NCBI RefSeq assembly: GCF_001708445.1
Contig: NZ_CP015637.1
Span: forward strand, 2,729,001 to 2,793,000
DNA length: 64,000 bases
Reading direction: 5' to 3'
Origin: Pseudomonas fluorescens
Lineage (GTDB): Bacteria > Pseudomonadota > Gammaproteobacteria > Pseudomonadales > Pseudomonadaceae
The notes below the pieces were generated by a model, which worked only from the letters and a program-made list of their open reading frames with translations, did no database searches and had not been told where the DNA came from. Of this stretch, positions 15,619 through 24,877 are shown piece after piece; position 1 is the stretch's first letter; every line of letters begins with the position of its first letter. The translations under genes were made by a program, and so were the position numbers.

Positions 15619-18600
15619 ATGAATTTTTCCAAGTTCTTCATTTCGCGGCCGATCTTCGCAGCGGTGCTGTCGCTGCTGATCCTGATCGCCGGTGCGATCT
15701 CGCTGTTCCAGTTGCCGATCAGCGAATACCCGGAAGTGGTGCCGCCCACCGTGGTGGTACGCGCCAACTTCCCGGGCGCCAACCCCAAGGTCATCGGTGA
15801 AACCGTGGCCGCGCCGTTGGAGCAAGCCATCACCGGCGTCGAGAACATGCTGTACATGTCCTCGCAGTCGACCGCCGACGGCAAGCTGACCCTGACCATC
15901 ACCTTCGCCCTGGGCACCGACCTGGACAACGCGCAGGTGCAGGTGCAAAACCGTGTGACGCGGACTCAGCCAAAATTGCCTGAGGAAGTGACGCGCATCG
16001 GTATTACCGTGGACAAGGCCTCCCCCGACCTGACCATGGTGGTGCACTTGACCTCGCCGGATCAGCGTTACGACATGCTGTACCTGTCCAACTACGCGAT
16101 CCTCAATATCAAGGATGAGCTGGCCCGCTTGGGTGGCGTGGGCGACGTGCAGTTGTTCGGCATGGGCGACTACTCCCTGCGTGTCTGGCTGGATCCGAAC
16201 AAGACCGCCTCGCGCAACCTGACCGCGACCGATGTGGTCACCGCGATCCGCGAGCAGAACCGCCAGGTAGCAGCCGGTGCCCTGGGCGCCCAGCCTGCTC
16301 CAACGGATACCAGCTTCCAGTTGTCGGTCAATACCCAGGGTCGCCTGGTCACCGAGGAAGAGTTCGAGAACATTGTGATCCGCGCCGGCGCCAACGGTGA
16401 AATCACGCGCCTCAAGGACATCGCCCGCGTCGAGCTGGGGTCCAGCCAATACGCGCTGCGCTCGCTGATCGATAACCAGCCGGCCGTCGCGATTCCGATT
16501 TTCCAGCGCCCCGGCTCGAACGCCATCGACATCTCCAACGATGTGCGCGCCAAGATGGCCGAGTTGAAAAAGAGCTTTCCGGCGGGCATGGATTACCGTA
16601 TCGCCTATGACCCGACGATCTTTGTGCGCGGTTCCATCGAAGCGGTCGTGCATACTCTGTTCGAAGCACTGATCCTCGTGGTGCTGGTGGTGATCCTGTT
16701 CCTGCAGACTTGGCGCGCCTCGATCATTCCGTTGGTGGCAGTACCGGTATCGTTGATCGGTACGTTTGCGGTGATGCACCTGTTCGGGTTCTCGCTCAAC
16801 GCCCTGTCATTGTTCGGCCTGGTACTGGCCATCGGCATCGTGGTGGACGACGCCATCGTGGTGGTGGAGAACGTCGAACGTAATATCGAGCTGGGCCTGG
16901 CGCCGTTCCCGGCAACTGAAAAAGCCATGAGTGAAGTGACCGGCCCGATCATCGCCACGGCGCTGGTGCTGTGTGCGGTGTTCATTCCAGCCGCCTTTAT
17001 CAGTGGCTTGACCGGCCAGTTCTACAAACAGTTCGCCTTGACCATTGCGATCTCGACGGTGATCTCGGCGTTCAACTCGCTGACCCTGTCCCCTGCCCTG
17101 GCCGCCGTGTTGCTGCGCGGTCACGATGCGCCGAAGGATCGCTTCTCGAAGTTCCTCGACAAGCTCTTTGGCGGCTGGTTGTTCCGTCCCTTCAACCGCT
17201 TTTTCGAGAAAGCCAGCCATGGCTACGTGGGTACCGTACGCCGGGTGATTCGCGGCACGGGCATTGCCCTGTTCGTGTACGCCGGCCTGATGGTGCTGAC
17301 CTTCTTCGGGTTTGCCCACACCCCGACCGGTTTCGTACCGGCCCAGGACAAGCAATACCTGGTGGCCTTCGCCCAACTGCCCGACGCTGCGAGCCTGGAC
17401 CGCACCGAAAACGTGATGAAGCGCATGTCGGACATCGCCCTGAAGCAACCCGGTGTGGAAGCCGCGATTGCCTTCCCCGGCCTGTCGATCAACGGATTCA
17501 CCAACAGCCCGAACAGCGGCATCGTGTTCGTGACCTTGAAACCGTTCGATGAGCGCAAAGACCCGAGCATGTCCGCCGGGGCAATTGCCGGTGCATTGAA
17601 CGGCAAGTACAGCGGCATCGAAGAAGCCTACATGGCGATCTTCCCACCGCCGCCGGTACAGGGGCTGGGCACCATCGGCGGATTCCGCCTGCAGATCGAA
17701 GACCGTGGCAACCTCGGCTATGACGAGCTGTACAAAGAAGTGCAGAACGTCATCACCAAGAGCCGTGGCGTGCCGGAGTTGTTCGGCCTGTTCACCAGCT
17801 ACACGGTCAACGTGCCACAGGTCGACGCGGCCATCGACCGTGAAAAGGCCAAGACCCACGGCGTGGCAATCAGTGACATCTTCGACACCCTGCAGGTGTA
17901 CCTGGGTTCGTTGTATGCCAACGACTTCAACCGCTTCGGGCGTACCTATCAGGTCAACGTGCAGGCTGAACAACAGTTCCGTCAGGACTCCGACCAGATC
18001 GGCCAGCTGAAAGTGCGTAACAACAAAGGCGAGATGATCCCACTGGCCACCTTCATCAAGGTCAGCGACACCTCAGGGCCAGACCGTGTGATGCACTACA
18101 ACGGCTTTATCACCGCTGAAATCAACGGCAACGCGGCACCGGGCTACAGCTCCGGCCAGGCCCAGGCGGCGATTGAAAAACTGTTGAAGGATGAACTGCC
18201 CAACGGCATGACGTACGAGTGGACCGACCTGACCTATCAGCAGATCCTCTCGGGCAACACCGCGCTGTTCGTATTCCCGCTCTGCGTACTGCTGGCGTTC
18301 CTGGTACTGGCCGCCCAATACGAAAGCTGGAGCCTGCCACTGGCGGTGATCCTGATCGTACCGATGACGCTGCTGTCGGCCATCACCGGGGTGATCATCT
18401 CGGGCGGCGACAACAACATCTTCACCCAGATCGGCCTGATCGTACTGGTGGGCCTGGCCTGTAAGAACGCGATTCTGATCGTCGAGTTCGCCAAGGACAA
18501 ACAGCAGGAAGGCCTCGACCCGCTCGCTGCGGTGCTGGAAGCCTGCCGTCTGCGTCTGCGGCCGATCCTGATGACCTCGTTCGCCTTCATCATGGGCGTG

Positions 18601-18798
18601 GTGCCCTTGGTGCTGTCCACCGGTGCCGGTGCCGAGATGCGGCATGCCATGGGTGTGGCGGTGTTCTCCGGGATGATCGGTGTGACCTTCTTCGGTCTGT
18701 TGCTGACGCCAGTGTTCTACGTACTGATCCGTCGCTATGTGGAGCGCAGCGAAGCGCGCAAAGCGGCCAAGGCCTTGAAGCTGGAGACACAGCAATGA
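15619..18798 (+). CDS. mexF: MexF-type RND inner-membrane efflux transporter
   Basis: This 1059-residue HAE1-family RND pump protein has twelve membrane helices and two large periplasmic loops. The proton-relay aspartates lie in GIVVDDAIVVVENVERN near residue 410. The N-terminus MNFSKFFISRPIFAAVLSLL and most of the first 400 residues agree with MexF. It forms the trimeric pump with MexE and OprN and overlaps oprN by ATGA. Confidence 0.94.
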   Translation: MNFSKFFISRPIFAAVLSLLILIAGAISLFQLPISEYPEVVPPTVVVRANFPGANPKVIGETVAAPLEQAITGVENMLYMSSQSTADGKLTLTITFALGTDLDNAQVQVQNRVTRTQPKLPEEVTRIGITVDKASPDLTMVVHLTSPDQRYDMLYLSNYAILNIKDELARLGGVGDVQLFGMGDYSLRVWLDPNKTASRNLTATDVVTAIREQNRQVAAGALGAQPAPTDTSFQLSVNTQGRLVTEEEFENIVIRAGANGEITRLKDIARVELGSSQYALRSLIDNQPAVAIPIFQRPGSNAIDISNDVRAKMAELKKSFPAGMDYRIAYDPTIFVRGSIEAVVHTLFEALILVVLVVILFLQTWRASIIPLVAVPVSLIGTFAVMHLFGFSLNALSLFGLVLAIGIVVDDAIVVVENVERNIELGLAPFPATEKAMSEVTGPIIATALVLCAVFIPAAFISGLTGQFYKQFALTIAISTVISAFNSLTLSPALAAVLLRGHDAPKDRFSKFLDKLFGGWLFRPFNRFFEKASHGYVGTVRRVIRGTGIALFVYAGLMVLTFFGFAHTPTGFVPAQDKQYLVAFAQLPDAASLDRTENVMKRMSDIALKQPGVEAAIAFPGLSINGFTNSPNSGIVFVTLKPFDERKDPSMSAGAIAGALNGKYSGIEEAYMAIFPPPPVQGLGTIGGFRLQIEDRGNLGYDELYKEVQNVITKSRGVPELFGLFTSYTVNVPQVDAAIDREKAKTHGVAISDIFDTLQVYLGSLYANDFNRFGRTYQVNVQAEQQFRQDSDQIGQLKVRNNKGEMIPLATFIKVSDTSGPDRVMHYNGFITAEINGNAAPGYSSGQAQAAIEKLLKDELPNGMTYEWTDLTYQQILSGNTALFVFPLCVLLAFLVLAAQYESWSLPLAVILIVPMTLLSAITGVIISGGDNNIFTQIGLIVLVGLACKNAILIVEFAKDKQQEGLDPLAAVLEACRLRLRPILMTSFAFIMGVVPLVLSTGAGAEMRHAMGVAVFSGMIGVTFFGLLLTPVFYVLIRRYVERSEARKAAKALKLETQQ

Positions 18799-20210
18799 GT
18801 GTGAAAGTCTTTCTGCCGAGCTTGCTGGTCCTGGCGCTGAGCGCCTGTGCCGTGGGCCCGGACTACAAAACCCAGACCCCGGAGGCGGCGAATATCACCG
18901 CCGCCGCGGACGCCAAACAGTATGACCACGCCAAATTCGAAGGCATCTGGTGGCAGCAGTTCGACGATCCGACCCTCAACCAGTTGGTCACGCAATCGCT
19001 GCAAGGCAACCGTGACCTGCGCGTCGCCTTTGCCCGCCTGCGCGCTGCACGGGCGATCCGCGACGACGCCAGCAACGACGCCATGCCGACGATTACCAGC
19101 CGCGCCAGCAGTGACCTGGCCAAGGGGCAAATCCCTGGCCAGACCACCCGGCGGGTGAACAGCGAGCGGTATGACCTGGGCCTGGACATGGCCTGGGAAC
19201 TGGACCTGTTCGGGCGCATCCAGCGCAACCTGGAAGCCACCGACGCCGACCAGCAGGCCGCCGAAGCCGACCTCTACCAACTGCAAGTCACGATGATTGC
19301 CGAACTGGTGGACGCCTACGGTCAACTGCGTGGCGCGCAGTTGCGTGAACGCATCGCCTTGGACAACCTGAAGAACCAACAGGAGTCACGCACCATCACC
19401 GTCAGCCTGCGCGACGCCGGTGTGGGCGATCAACTCGACGTGGAGCGTGCCGACGCACGCCTGGCGGCGGTGGAAGCCAGCGTGCCGCAACTGCAAGCCG
19501 AGCAAGTGCGCGAGCGTAACCGCATCGCCACCCTCCTCGGCCAGCGCCCCGACAAGCTGACCGTGGACCTGAGCCCGAAAGACTTGCCGGCGATTGCCAA
19601 GGCGCTGCCGATCGGCGATCCAGGGCAACTGCTGCAACGACGCCCGGACATCCTCAGCGCCGAACGCAAACTCGCCGCCGCCACCGCGCGCATCGGCGTG
19701 GCCAAGGCCGACCTGTTCCCACGGGTCAGCCTCAGCGGCTTCCTCGGCTTTACCGCCGGGCGGGGTTCGCAGATCGGCTCATCGGCCGCGAACGCCTGGG
19801 CCCTCGGCCCGAGCATTACCTGGGCCGCCTTTGACCTGGGCAGCGTGCGTGCCCGCCTGCGCGGCGCAGACGCCGAAGCCGATGGCGCCCTGGCGACCTA
19901 CGAGCAGCAAGTGTTGCTGGCCTTGGAAGAGTCCGAGAATGCTTTCAGTGATTACGGCAAACGCCAGCAACGCCTGGTCTCGCTGATCCGTCAAAGCGAA
20001 TCCAGCCGCGCCGCCGCCGACCTCGCCGCGATCCGCTACCGCGAAGGCACCGTGGACTTCCTGGTCCTGCTCGACGCCCAACGCGAACGCCTGGCCGCCG
20101 AAGACTCCCAGGCCCAGGCCGAAGTCGACCTGTATCGCGGGATTGTGGCGATCTACAAGGCGCTAGGGGGTGGCTGGAAACCAGACACCGTCGTGGCGAC
20201 TGCCCAGTAA
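18795..20210 (+). CDS. oprN: OprN-type outer membrane efflux channel
   Basis: This 471-residue TolC-family outer membrane lipoprotein of the NodT type has lipobox LSAC near residue 17 followed by AVGPDYKTQ. Two repeats of the outer membrane efflux domain follow, with QLLQRRPDILSAERKLAAA at the typical place. The start codon overlaps the mexF stop (ATGA). It is the last gene of the efflux operon, and a terminator lies 42 bases beyond its stop. Confidence 0.92.
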   Translation: MSVKVFLPSLLVLALSACAVGPDYKTQTPEAANITAAADAKQYDHAKFEGIWWQQFDDPTLNQLVTQSLQGNRDLRVAFARLRAARAIRDDASNDAMPTITSRASSDLAKGQIPGQTTRRVNSERYDLGLDMAWELDLFGRIQRNLEATDADQQAAEADLYQLQVTMIAELVDAYGQLRGAQLRERIALDNLKNQQESRTITVSLRDAGVGDQLDVERADARLAAVEASVPQLQAEQVRERNRIATLLGQRPDKLTVDLSPKDLPAIAKALPIGDPGQLLQRRPDILSAERKLAAATARIGVAKADLFPRVSLSGFLGFTAGRGSQIGSSAANAWALGPSITWAAFDLGSVRARLRGADAEADGALATYEQQVLLALEESENAFSDYGKRQQRLVSLIRQSESSRAAADLAAIRYREGTVDFLVLLDAQRERLAAEDSQAQAEVDLYRGIVAIYKALGGGWKPDTVVATAQ

Positions 20211-20252
20211 CGTAAAGAGCTCCTTTGGTTGGTCGCATCCAGCCAATTTTTT

Positions 20253-20287
20253 GCCCCATGGTCCATTCGGTCGCGGGGCTTTTTTTT
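20253..20287 (+). terminator. Intrinsic terminator of mexEF-oprN
   Basis: GCCCC (20253) pairs with GGGGC (20275-20279) around a 17-base loop and is followed by eight T residues. Confidence 0.7.
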
Positions 20288-20349
20288 AAAGTGACATTTA
20301 GGATGGCCGATAAATTAAGTGTAGTTTTCAACTAATGGAGGATTTCACG

Positions 20350-20877
20350 ATGGCCGTTTTGTTGACTGCGGAACAAATGAGGCACACGAAAGCGTCGAAC
20401 CCGTTTCAAATACAACATCCGGAACAGGTGACGAACAAATTCACAATAACGGAAGAATCAAAAGCCGCGGAAACGCTGAAACTTGGCAAGCAGCAATCGA
20501 TTGATGAGTTGAAAGTATTCTTGAAAGACTATGACATGACATCGATCACCACCAACGAACTAAAAAAAGTCGGCAGCCGACTCTATAACAGTGGCGTCAT
20601 TGATGGCGAAGCTTTTCATATGTTCATCTCTGGCCTGGGTGCTTTTGATGCCAACGGCCAGCAAGCCGAAACCGACGTAAAATACAATGCAATCGCGTTA
20701 TTCAATGAAAAGCTAGAAGACTATCTGTCGTTTGTTGAAAGTCATCCAAACGTCAAGCGCTCCCAAGGCATCCCCGAATATATCCAAGGCATGGTCGCTG
20801 CCAATCACGCAATCAATGCACTGACATTTTTCGTCAATTCATCCAAAAACGAACTTTCGATAGAAGAGCATGCTTGA
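20350..20877 (+). CDS. Hypothetical protein in lower-GC pocket
   Basis: This 175-residue soluble protein is mostly alpha-helical in appearance, with charged helices and no signal peptide, membrane span or recognised family. The ATG at 20350 has GGAGGA seven bases upstream, which decides against the ATG at 20335. Codon use and base composition are clearly AT-richer than the genes on either side (many AAA, GAA, ATT and AAT codons), suggesting acquisition. Function unknown. Confidence 0.7.
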   Translation: MAVLLTAEQMRHTKASNPFQIQHPEQVTNKFTITEESKAAETLKLGKQQSIDELKVFLKDYDMTSITTNELKKVGSRLYNSGVIDGEAFHMFISGLGAFDANGQQAETDVKYNAIALFNEKLEDYLSFVESHPNVKRSQGIPEYIQGMVAANHAINALTFFVNSSKNELSIEEHA

Positions 20878-20933
20878 AATGAGCCCCATGCAGGGCGCCA
20901 ACGACATCCTCGGCGCCCTGCTGCTTCAGGACA

Positions 20934-21317
20934 TTACCGACCGAACCTGACCGTTCCCCAATAGGACTTGGAGACCGTTTCGCGGTTCTCTAGCATTACC
21001 CGGTAAGTACCCAGTGGACCGAGCCATGAGGCATAGGCTGACAAGGGGTTACCGGCCACTGTTTTCCAGGAACCGCCCACCTGTTGTTGAATGTAAATCT
21101 GTGGCGCTCTGCCCCCGCCTGCGGCTGACACCATTGCGTCAATATTTGCGTTAGAGCAACCGTTGGCCCCAGTAATGGTGAATGGACCAAGCGCGACAGC
21201 CTCTGATTCGGGTTGAATTATTCCGCTATAGCTGTCAGTAATAGTCAAGCACAAAGCAGACACTTGGGCCGACAGCAACATCAAAGCCAGACATGGCAAT
21301 GCAAAAAGACCTTTCAT
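20934..21317 (-). CDS. Small secreted hypothetical protein
   Basis: This 127-residue protein has a Sec signal peptide (MKGLFALPCLALMLLSAQVSA) and a small mature domain with two remaining cysteines (CLTITDS and NGCSNAN) that may form a disulfide. The ATG at 21317 has GAAGGTG upstream. Its end is convergent with the hypothetical gene at 20350-20877, with which it shares lower GC. Not recognised; possibly an extracellular or periplasmic beta-rich protein. Confidence 0.65.
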   Translation of the reverse strand: MKGLFALPCLALMLLSAQVSALCLTITDSYSGIIQPESEAVALGPFTITGANGCSNANIDAMVSAAGGGRAPQIYIQQQVGGSWKTVAGNPLSAYASWLGPLGTYRVMLENRETVSKSYWGTVRFGR

Positions 21318-21614
21318 GATTTTCACCTTCAGTATCAAGCCAATAATATTTATTTCCACTACTCAAGACTGATACCCGCTATGCCTTTTAATTCCCCATA
21401 GGCGGCCCTCGACTTAGCGGCGCGCAATCGCTGTAGCCAAGGCACGCCGAACATGATTCGAACCATTAAAGAAAAGTAATAACTACCGTGCCAAGGACTA
21501 TGCATGATTAAGCACTGGCAGTAAGCCGGCCACTTCCTAAAATCTCGAAAGACCCTTCTGTCGTCCGCAAGAAGAACTAAGTCAGTTATTTCCTAATCCC
21601 GCACACCCCTGCGG
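21318..21614. other. AT-rich intergenic stretch without visible gene
   Basis: About 300 bases lie between the secreted-protein gene and the AraC-type gene end. No tRNA, terminator or convincing open frame was seen; the leader of the secreted protein lies in the left part. Confidence 0.5.
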
Positions 21615-22637
21615 TTACAGCCTATTTGTCTCATTCAAAATCAAACTCCGATAATGCCCCGGATTCGACCCCGCCCATTTACGAAACGCCTTATAAAACG
21701 AACTGGTGTCGGCAAACCCCAGTCGCGTCGCGATCTCGGCAAAGCTGATGTGGGGTTCCGCCAGCCAGACAATCGCCAGCTCTTTGCGCACGCTGTCCTT
21801 GAGGCCCTGATAGGTCTGCCCTTCTTCCGCCAGGCGGCGGCGCAAGGTTGAGGCGGAGATGCACAGGCTGGCGGCCAGGCCGTCGGTTTCCGGCCAGATG
21901 TCGGGTGGCATCTGGCGCAGGTCGTGCTTGATGCGGGTGGCCAGGCTGTCGGGGTCACGGTACTTGACCAGGATGTTCGCCGGCGCATGGGCGAGGAAGC
22001 GCTTGAGCTCCTCGGGGCTGCGCTTGATGGGCAGGTCGAGGCAGTCGGCGGAGAAGATCATGCGGGTGCGAGGTCGATCAAAGCGCAGGTTGTCAGAGAA
22101 CATCACCTGGTAGTCATCGCAGAAATCCGGCTGGGGGCAGCGCAGCTCGATGGCGAGGATCGGTATACGCCGCCCCGCCAACCAGCAGGCAACACCGTGG
22201 ACGATCATCCAGTACGTGAAATAGGTAAACGCCCGGCGTGGCTCTGCCTCGGTTTCCAACAGCACGATTTCCGCCAGGCTTTGCTGGCGCACCAGTTGCG
22301 CAGGCAGATGGTCGAGCATCAATGACAGGAACCCCAGCCCGGTTTCCAACCCATCGACCACGGTGGGTTGGGCCAGGGCGGCCCGGCACAGAAACGCCAG
22401 GCTGCCGGATTTGAGCTTGCGCGGGTCCATGCCAAAGAACTCATCGTCCAGGCGACGCGCCAGCAGGCGCCACAACCGCGCGTAGGCGGTGGCCGACACA
22501 CGTGCGCCGGGCTGCAGCAACAGCTCGGGGTCGATGCCCACCTTGTTCAACGCTTCAACGGTGGCGGCCCCCGGCGCACAGCTCTGCGCCAGCGCTTCGC
22601 GCACAAGATGGATGGAAATGGTGTCTTTTTCCGACAT
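21615..22637 (-). CDS. AraC-family transcriptional regulator (arabinose_bd-type N-terminus)
   Basis: This 340-residue regulator has a long N-terminal domain of the type annotated as 'Arabinose-binding domain of AraC regulators' and a C-terminal double helix-turn-helix (CISASTLRRRLAEEG and SFAEIATRLGFADTSSFYKA). The ATG at 22637 is preferred over a TTG 18 bases upstream. It is divergent from the iron-uptake operon at 22805. Its target and effector are not evident. Confidence 0.88.
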   Translation of the reverse strand: MSEKDTISIHLVREALAQSCAPGAATVEALNKVGIDPELLLQPGARVSATAYARLWRLLARRLDDEFFGMDPRKLKSGSLAFLCRAALAQPTVVDGLETGLGFLSLMLDHLPAQLVRQQSLAEIVLLETEAEPRRAFTYFTYWMIVHGVACWLAGRRIPILAIELRCPQPDFCDDYQVMFSDNLRFDRPRTRMIFSADCLDLPIKRSPEELKRFLAHAPANILVKYRDPDSLATRIKHDLRQMPPDIWPETDGLAASLCISASTLRRRLAEEGQTYQGLKDSVRKELAIVWLAEPHISFAEIATRLGFADTSSFYKAFRKWAGSNPGHYRSLILNETNRL

Positions 22638-22745
22638 GGGGGCGGGGCAATCCAACGGCTCAAAAGGTGGTGTGCATCATAAGGGCGGTTGCGCTTCCCC
22701 ACCACCGTTCAGCCGGCGTTCAGTAAAGGTCAATATTTCTTGTTT

Positions 22746-22766
22746 AGCAATGAGTATCATTATGTT
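22746..22766. promoter_or_regulatory. Fur-box-like site upstream of efeU
   Basis: The stretch AATGAGTATCATTAT (22749-22763) matches 13 of 15 central positions of the Fur consensus. It lies about 40 bases before the iron-permease start, as expected for iron repression. Confidence 0.6.
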
Positions 22767-22804
22767 ACAAATTAGCTTCCTATCTAGTTACCCTGCGGTG
22801 CCGA

Positions 22805-23650
22805 ATGCTTGTCCCCTTTCTCATCATGTTGCGCGAAGGAATTGAAGCAGCCCTGATCGTTGGCATCATCGCCAGTTACCTGCAACAGACCGGCCGCGGC
22901 CAGTGGATGCCAGCGGTATGGATCGGCGTGTTTCTCGCTGCCGCGCTGGCCTTGCTGGTGGGCGGCGGTCTGGAATTGGTCAGCGCCGAGTTCCCACAAA
23001 AGCAACAGGAGTTGTTTGAAGGCGTGGTCGGCCTGGTGGCTGTGGGCATCCTCAGTTCCATGGTGTTCTGGATGCGCAAGGTGGCGCGCTCCATCAAGCA
23101 TTCCCTGCACGCCTCCCTCGATCATGCACTGGCCGGCTCCAGACATCAGGTCATCGCGTTGATCCTCATGGTGTTTTTCGCCGTGGCGCGCGAAGGCCTG
23201 GAAACCGTATTTTTCCTGCTGGCGGTGTTCCAGCAAAGCGAAGGCCCCGGTGCACCGTTGGGCGCCCTGCTCGGCCTGGTCCTGGCGGTCATCGTCGGTT
23301 TCCTGATCTACACCGGCAGCATGCGCCTGAACCTCGGGGCGTTCTTCCGCTGGACCGGTCTGTTCATCCTGGTGGTGGCCGCGGGCATTCTCGCCAACTC
23401 AGTGCAGGCCTTGCATGAAGCCGGCCTGTGGAACCACCTGCAAACCGTGCTGTTCGATTTCAGCGCCGTGCTGCCGATGGACAGCCCGTTGGGCTCGGTA
23501 CTGGCCGGGATGTTCGGGTATCAAGAAGCGCCGACCGTCAGCACCCTGGGCGCCTACCTGATTTACCTGGTGGTGGCCCTGGTGATGTTCTTCCTGCCCG
23601 CAGCACCGGCCAAGCCGGCCGTCACCTCTTCTTCCGTTTCCAGCCAGTAA
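22805..23650 (+). CDS. efeU: FTR1-family iron permease EfeU
   Basis: This 281-residue inner-membrane protein has about seven helices and the two iron-channel motifs REGIE (near residue 11) and REGLE (near residue 128). EfeU oxidises and imports ferrous or ferric iron in the EfeUOB system. It is followed 10 bases later by the EfeO-type gene and preceded by a Fur-box-like site. Confidence 0.9.
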   Translation: MLVPFLIMLREGIEAALIVGIIASYLQQTGRGQWMPAVWIGVFLAAALALLVGGGLELVSAEFPQKQQELFEGVVGLVAVGILSSMVFWMRKVARSIKHSLHASLDHALAGSRHQVIALILMVFFAVAREGLETVFFLLAVFQQSEGPGAPLGALLGLVLAVIVGFLIYTGSMRLNLGAFFRWTGLFILVVAAGILANSVQALHEAGLWNHLQTVLFDFSAVLPMDSPLGSVLAGMFGYQEAPTVSTLGAYLIYLVVALVMFFLPAAPAKPAVTSSSVSSQ

Positions 23651-23660
23651 GGACCGTCCC

Positions 23661-24863
23661 TTGTCCAACCCAACGCCTCAACCCGCCTCCCCGCACCGCG
23701 CCTTGCGCTGGGCGGTAGCCGGCTCGGTGGTCGTGATGATCGCCGCCGCAGGCCTGTTCTACTACGCCTCGCAAATGGCCGCCGCCAAGCGCCAGACCAA
23801 CCACAATGAAATTGCCGTGACCATTCATGGCCACGCCTGCGAGCCGAACGCGCTGACCGTACCGGCTGGCCGCGCAAGCTTTCGCATCATCAACCGCTCG
23901 GATCGCGCGGTGGAGTGGGAAATCCTCGATGGCGTGCTGGTGGTCGAAGAACGTGAAAATATCGCCCCCGGCCTGAGCCAGGTGATCAATGCCAACCTGC
24001 TGCCCGGCGACTATGCGATCACCTGCGGCCTGCTGAGCAACCCGCGCGGCACCCTGCATGTGACCGCGACGGCGGAGTCCGACGCCCAGGCCAAGGCCAA
24101 GCCGTCGATGGTGGCGTTTATCGGCCCGCTGTCGGAGTTCCGCGTGTACCTGAGCAGCCAGGGCAGTGCACTGGTCAAGGCCGTGAGCGCCTTGCAGCAA
24201 GCGATCGACGCCGGTGACCTGGCCCAGGCCCAGGCGTTGTACGTGCCGGCCCGTGAGGCTTACCAGCGATTGGCCCCGGCGTCGCAACGCCTGGCGGAGC
24301 TGGACAATGCCATCAACGCCCGCGCGGATTACTTTGAAAAACGCGAACAAGACCCGGCCTTCAGCGGCTTCCACCGCCTCGAATACAGCCTGTTCCAACA
24401 GCGCAGCCTCGATGGCCTGGCGCCGATTGCCCAGCGCCTGGTTGCCGACGTGACCACCCTCAAGCAACAACTGCTGACGCAGTCGCTGCCACCGGAGCAG
24501 TTGGTGAGCATCGTGGTGCGCAACCTCAACAGCCTGGCCGATGTACGCGTCGTCAGCGGTGAAGAAGAACGCTACAGCCATATCGACCTCAACGGTTTTG
24601 CCGCCAACCTGGATGCCGCCCACAAGGTCGTGGACCTGATGCGCCCGTTGCTGAGCAAATCCGCCGCTGACTTGCTGCCCAAGATCGACAGCGCGCTCGA
24701 TGCGTTCGATGCCCAGCTCAGTGGCTTGAAGGTCGACGGCCAGTACCGCCGCTATGACAGTGTTACCGCCGATCAGCGCAAGCAGATCGCCGACAAGGCC
24801 AAGGCTCTGGCCAATGTACTCGATGGAATCGACCCCGCCCTTGGCCTTTCCGGCCTGCAGTGA
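23661..24863 (+). CDS. efeO: EfeO-type protein with cupredoxin and M75 (imelysin) domains
   Basis: This 400-residue protein starts at TTG (AAGGA seven bases before). An N-terminal membrane segment (WAVAGSVVVMIAAAGLFYYA) is followed by a cupredoxin-like domain with cysteines in GHACEPN and ITCGLL, and then an M75 imelysin domain with the FHRLEY metal motif. It supplies iron to EfeU at the periplasmic face. It overlaps or nearly touches the efeB gene. Confidence 0.88.
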   Translation: MSNPTPQPASPHRALRWAVAGSVVVMIAAAGLFYYASQMAAAKRQTNHNEIAVTIHGHACEPNALTVPAGRASFRIINRSDRAVEWEILDGVLVVEERENIAPGLSQVINANLLPGDYAITCGLLSNPRGTLHVTATAESDAQAKAKPSMVAFIGPLSEFRVYLSSQGSALVKAVSALQQAIDAGDLAQAQALYVPAREAYQRLAPASQRLAELDNAINARADYFEKREQDPAFSGFHRLEYSLFQQRSLDGLAPIAQRLVADVTTLKQQLLTQSLPPEQLVSIVVRNLNSLADVRVVSGEEERYSHIDLNGFAANLDAAHKVVDLMRPLLSKSAADLLPKIDSALDAFDAQLSGLKVDGQYRRYDSVTADQRKQIADKAKALANVLDGIDPALGLSGLQ

Positions 24864-24877
24864 AGACGACCGCACAC

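Noticed and set aside
14383..16779. A 798-codon minus-strand frame opposite mexE and mexF
   Set aside because: It lies antisense to well-recognised efflux genes and its composition is that of a reverse-strand shadow.
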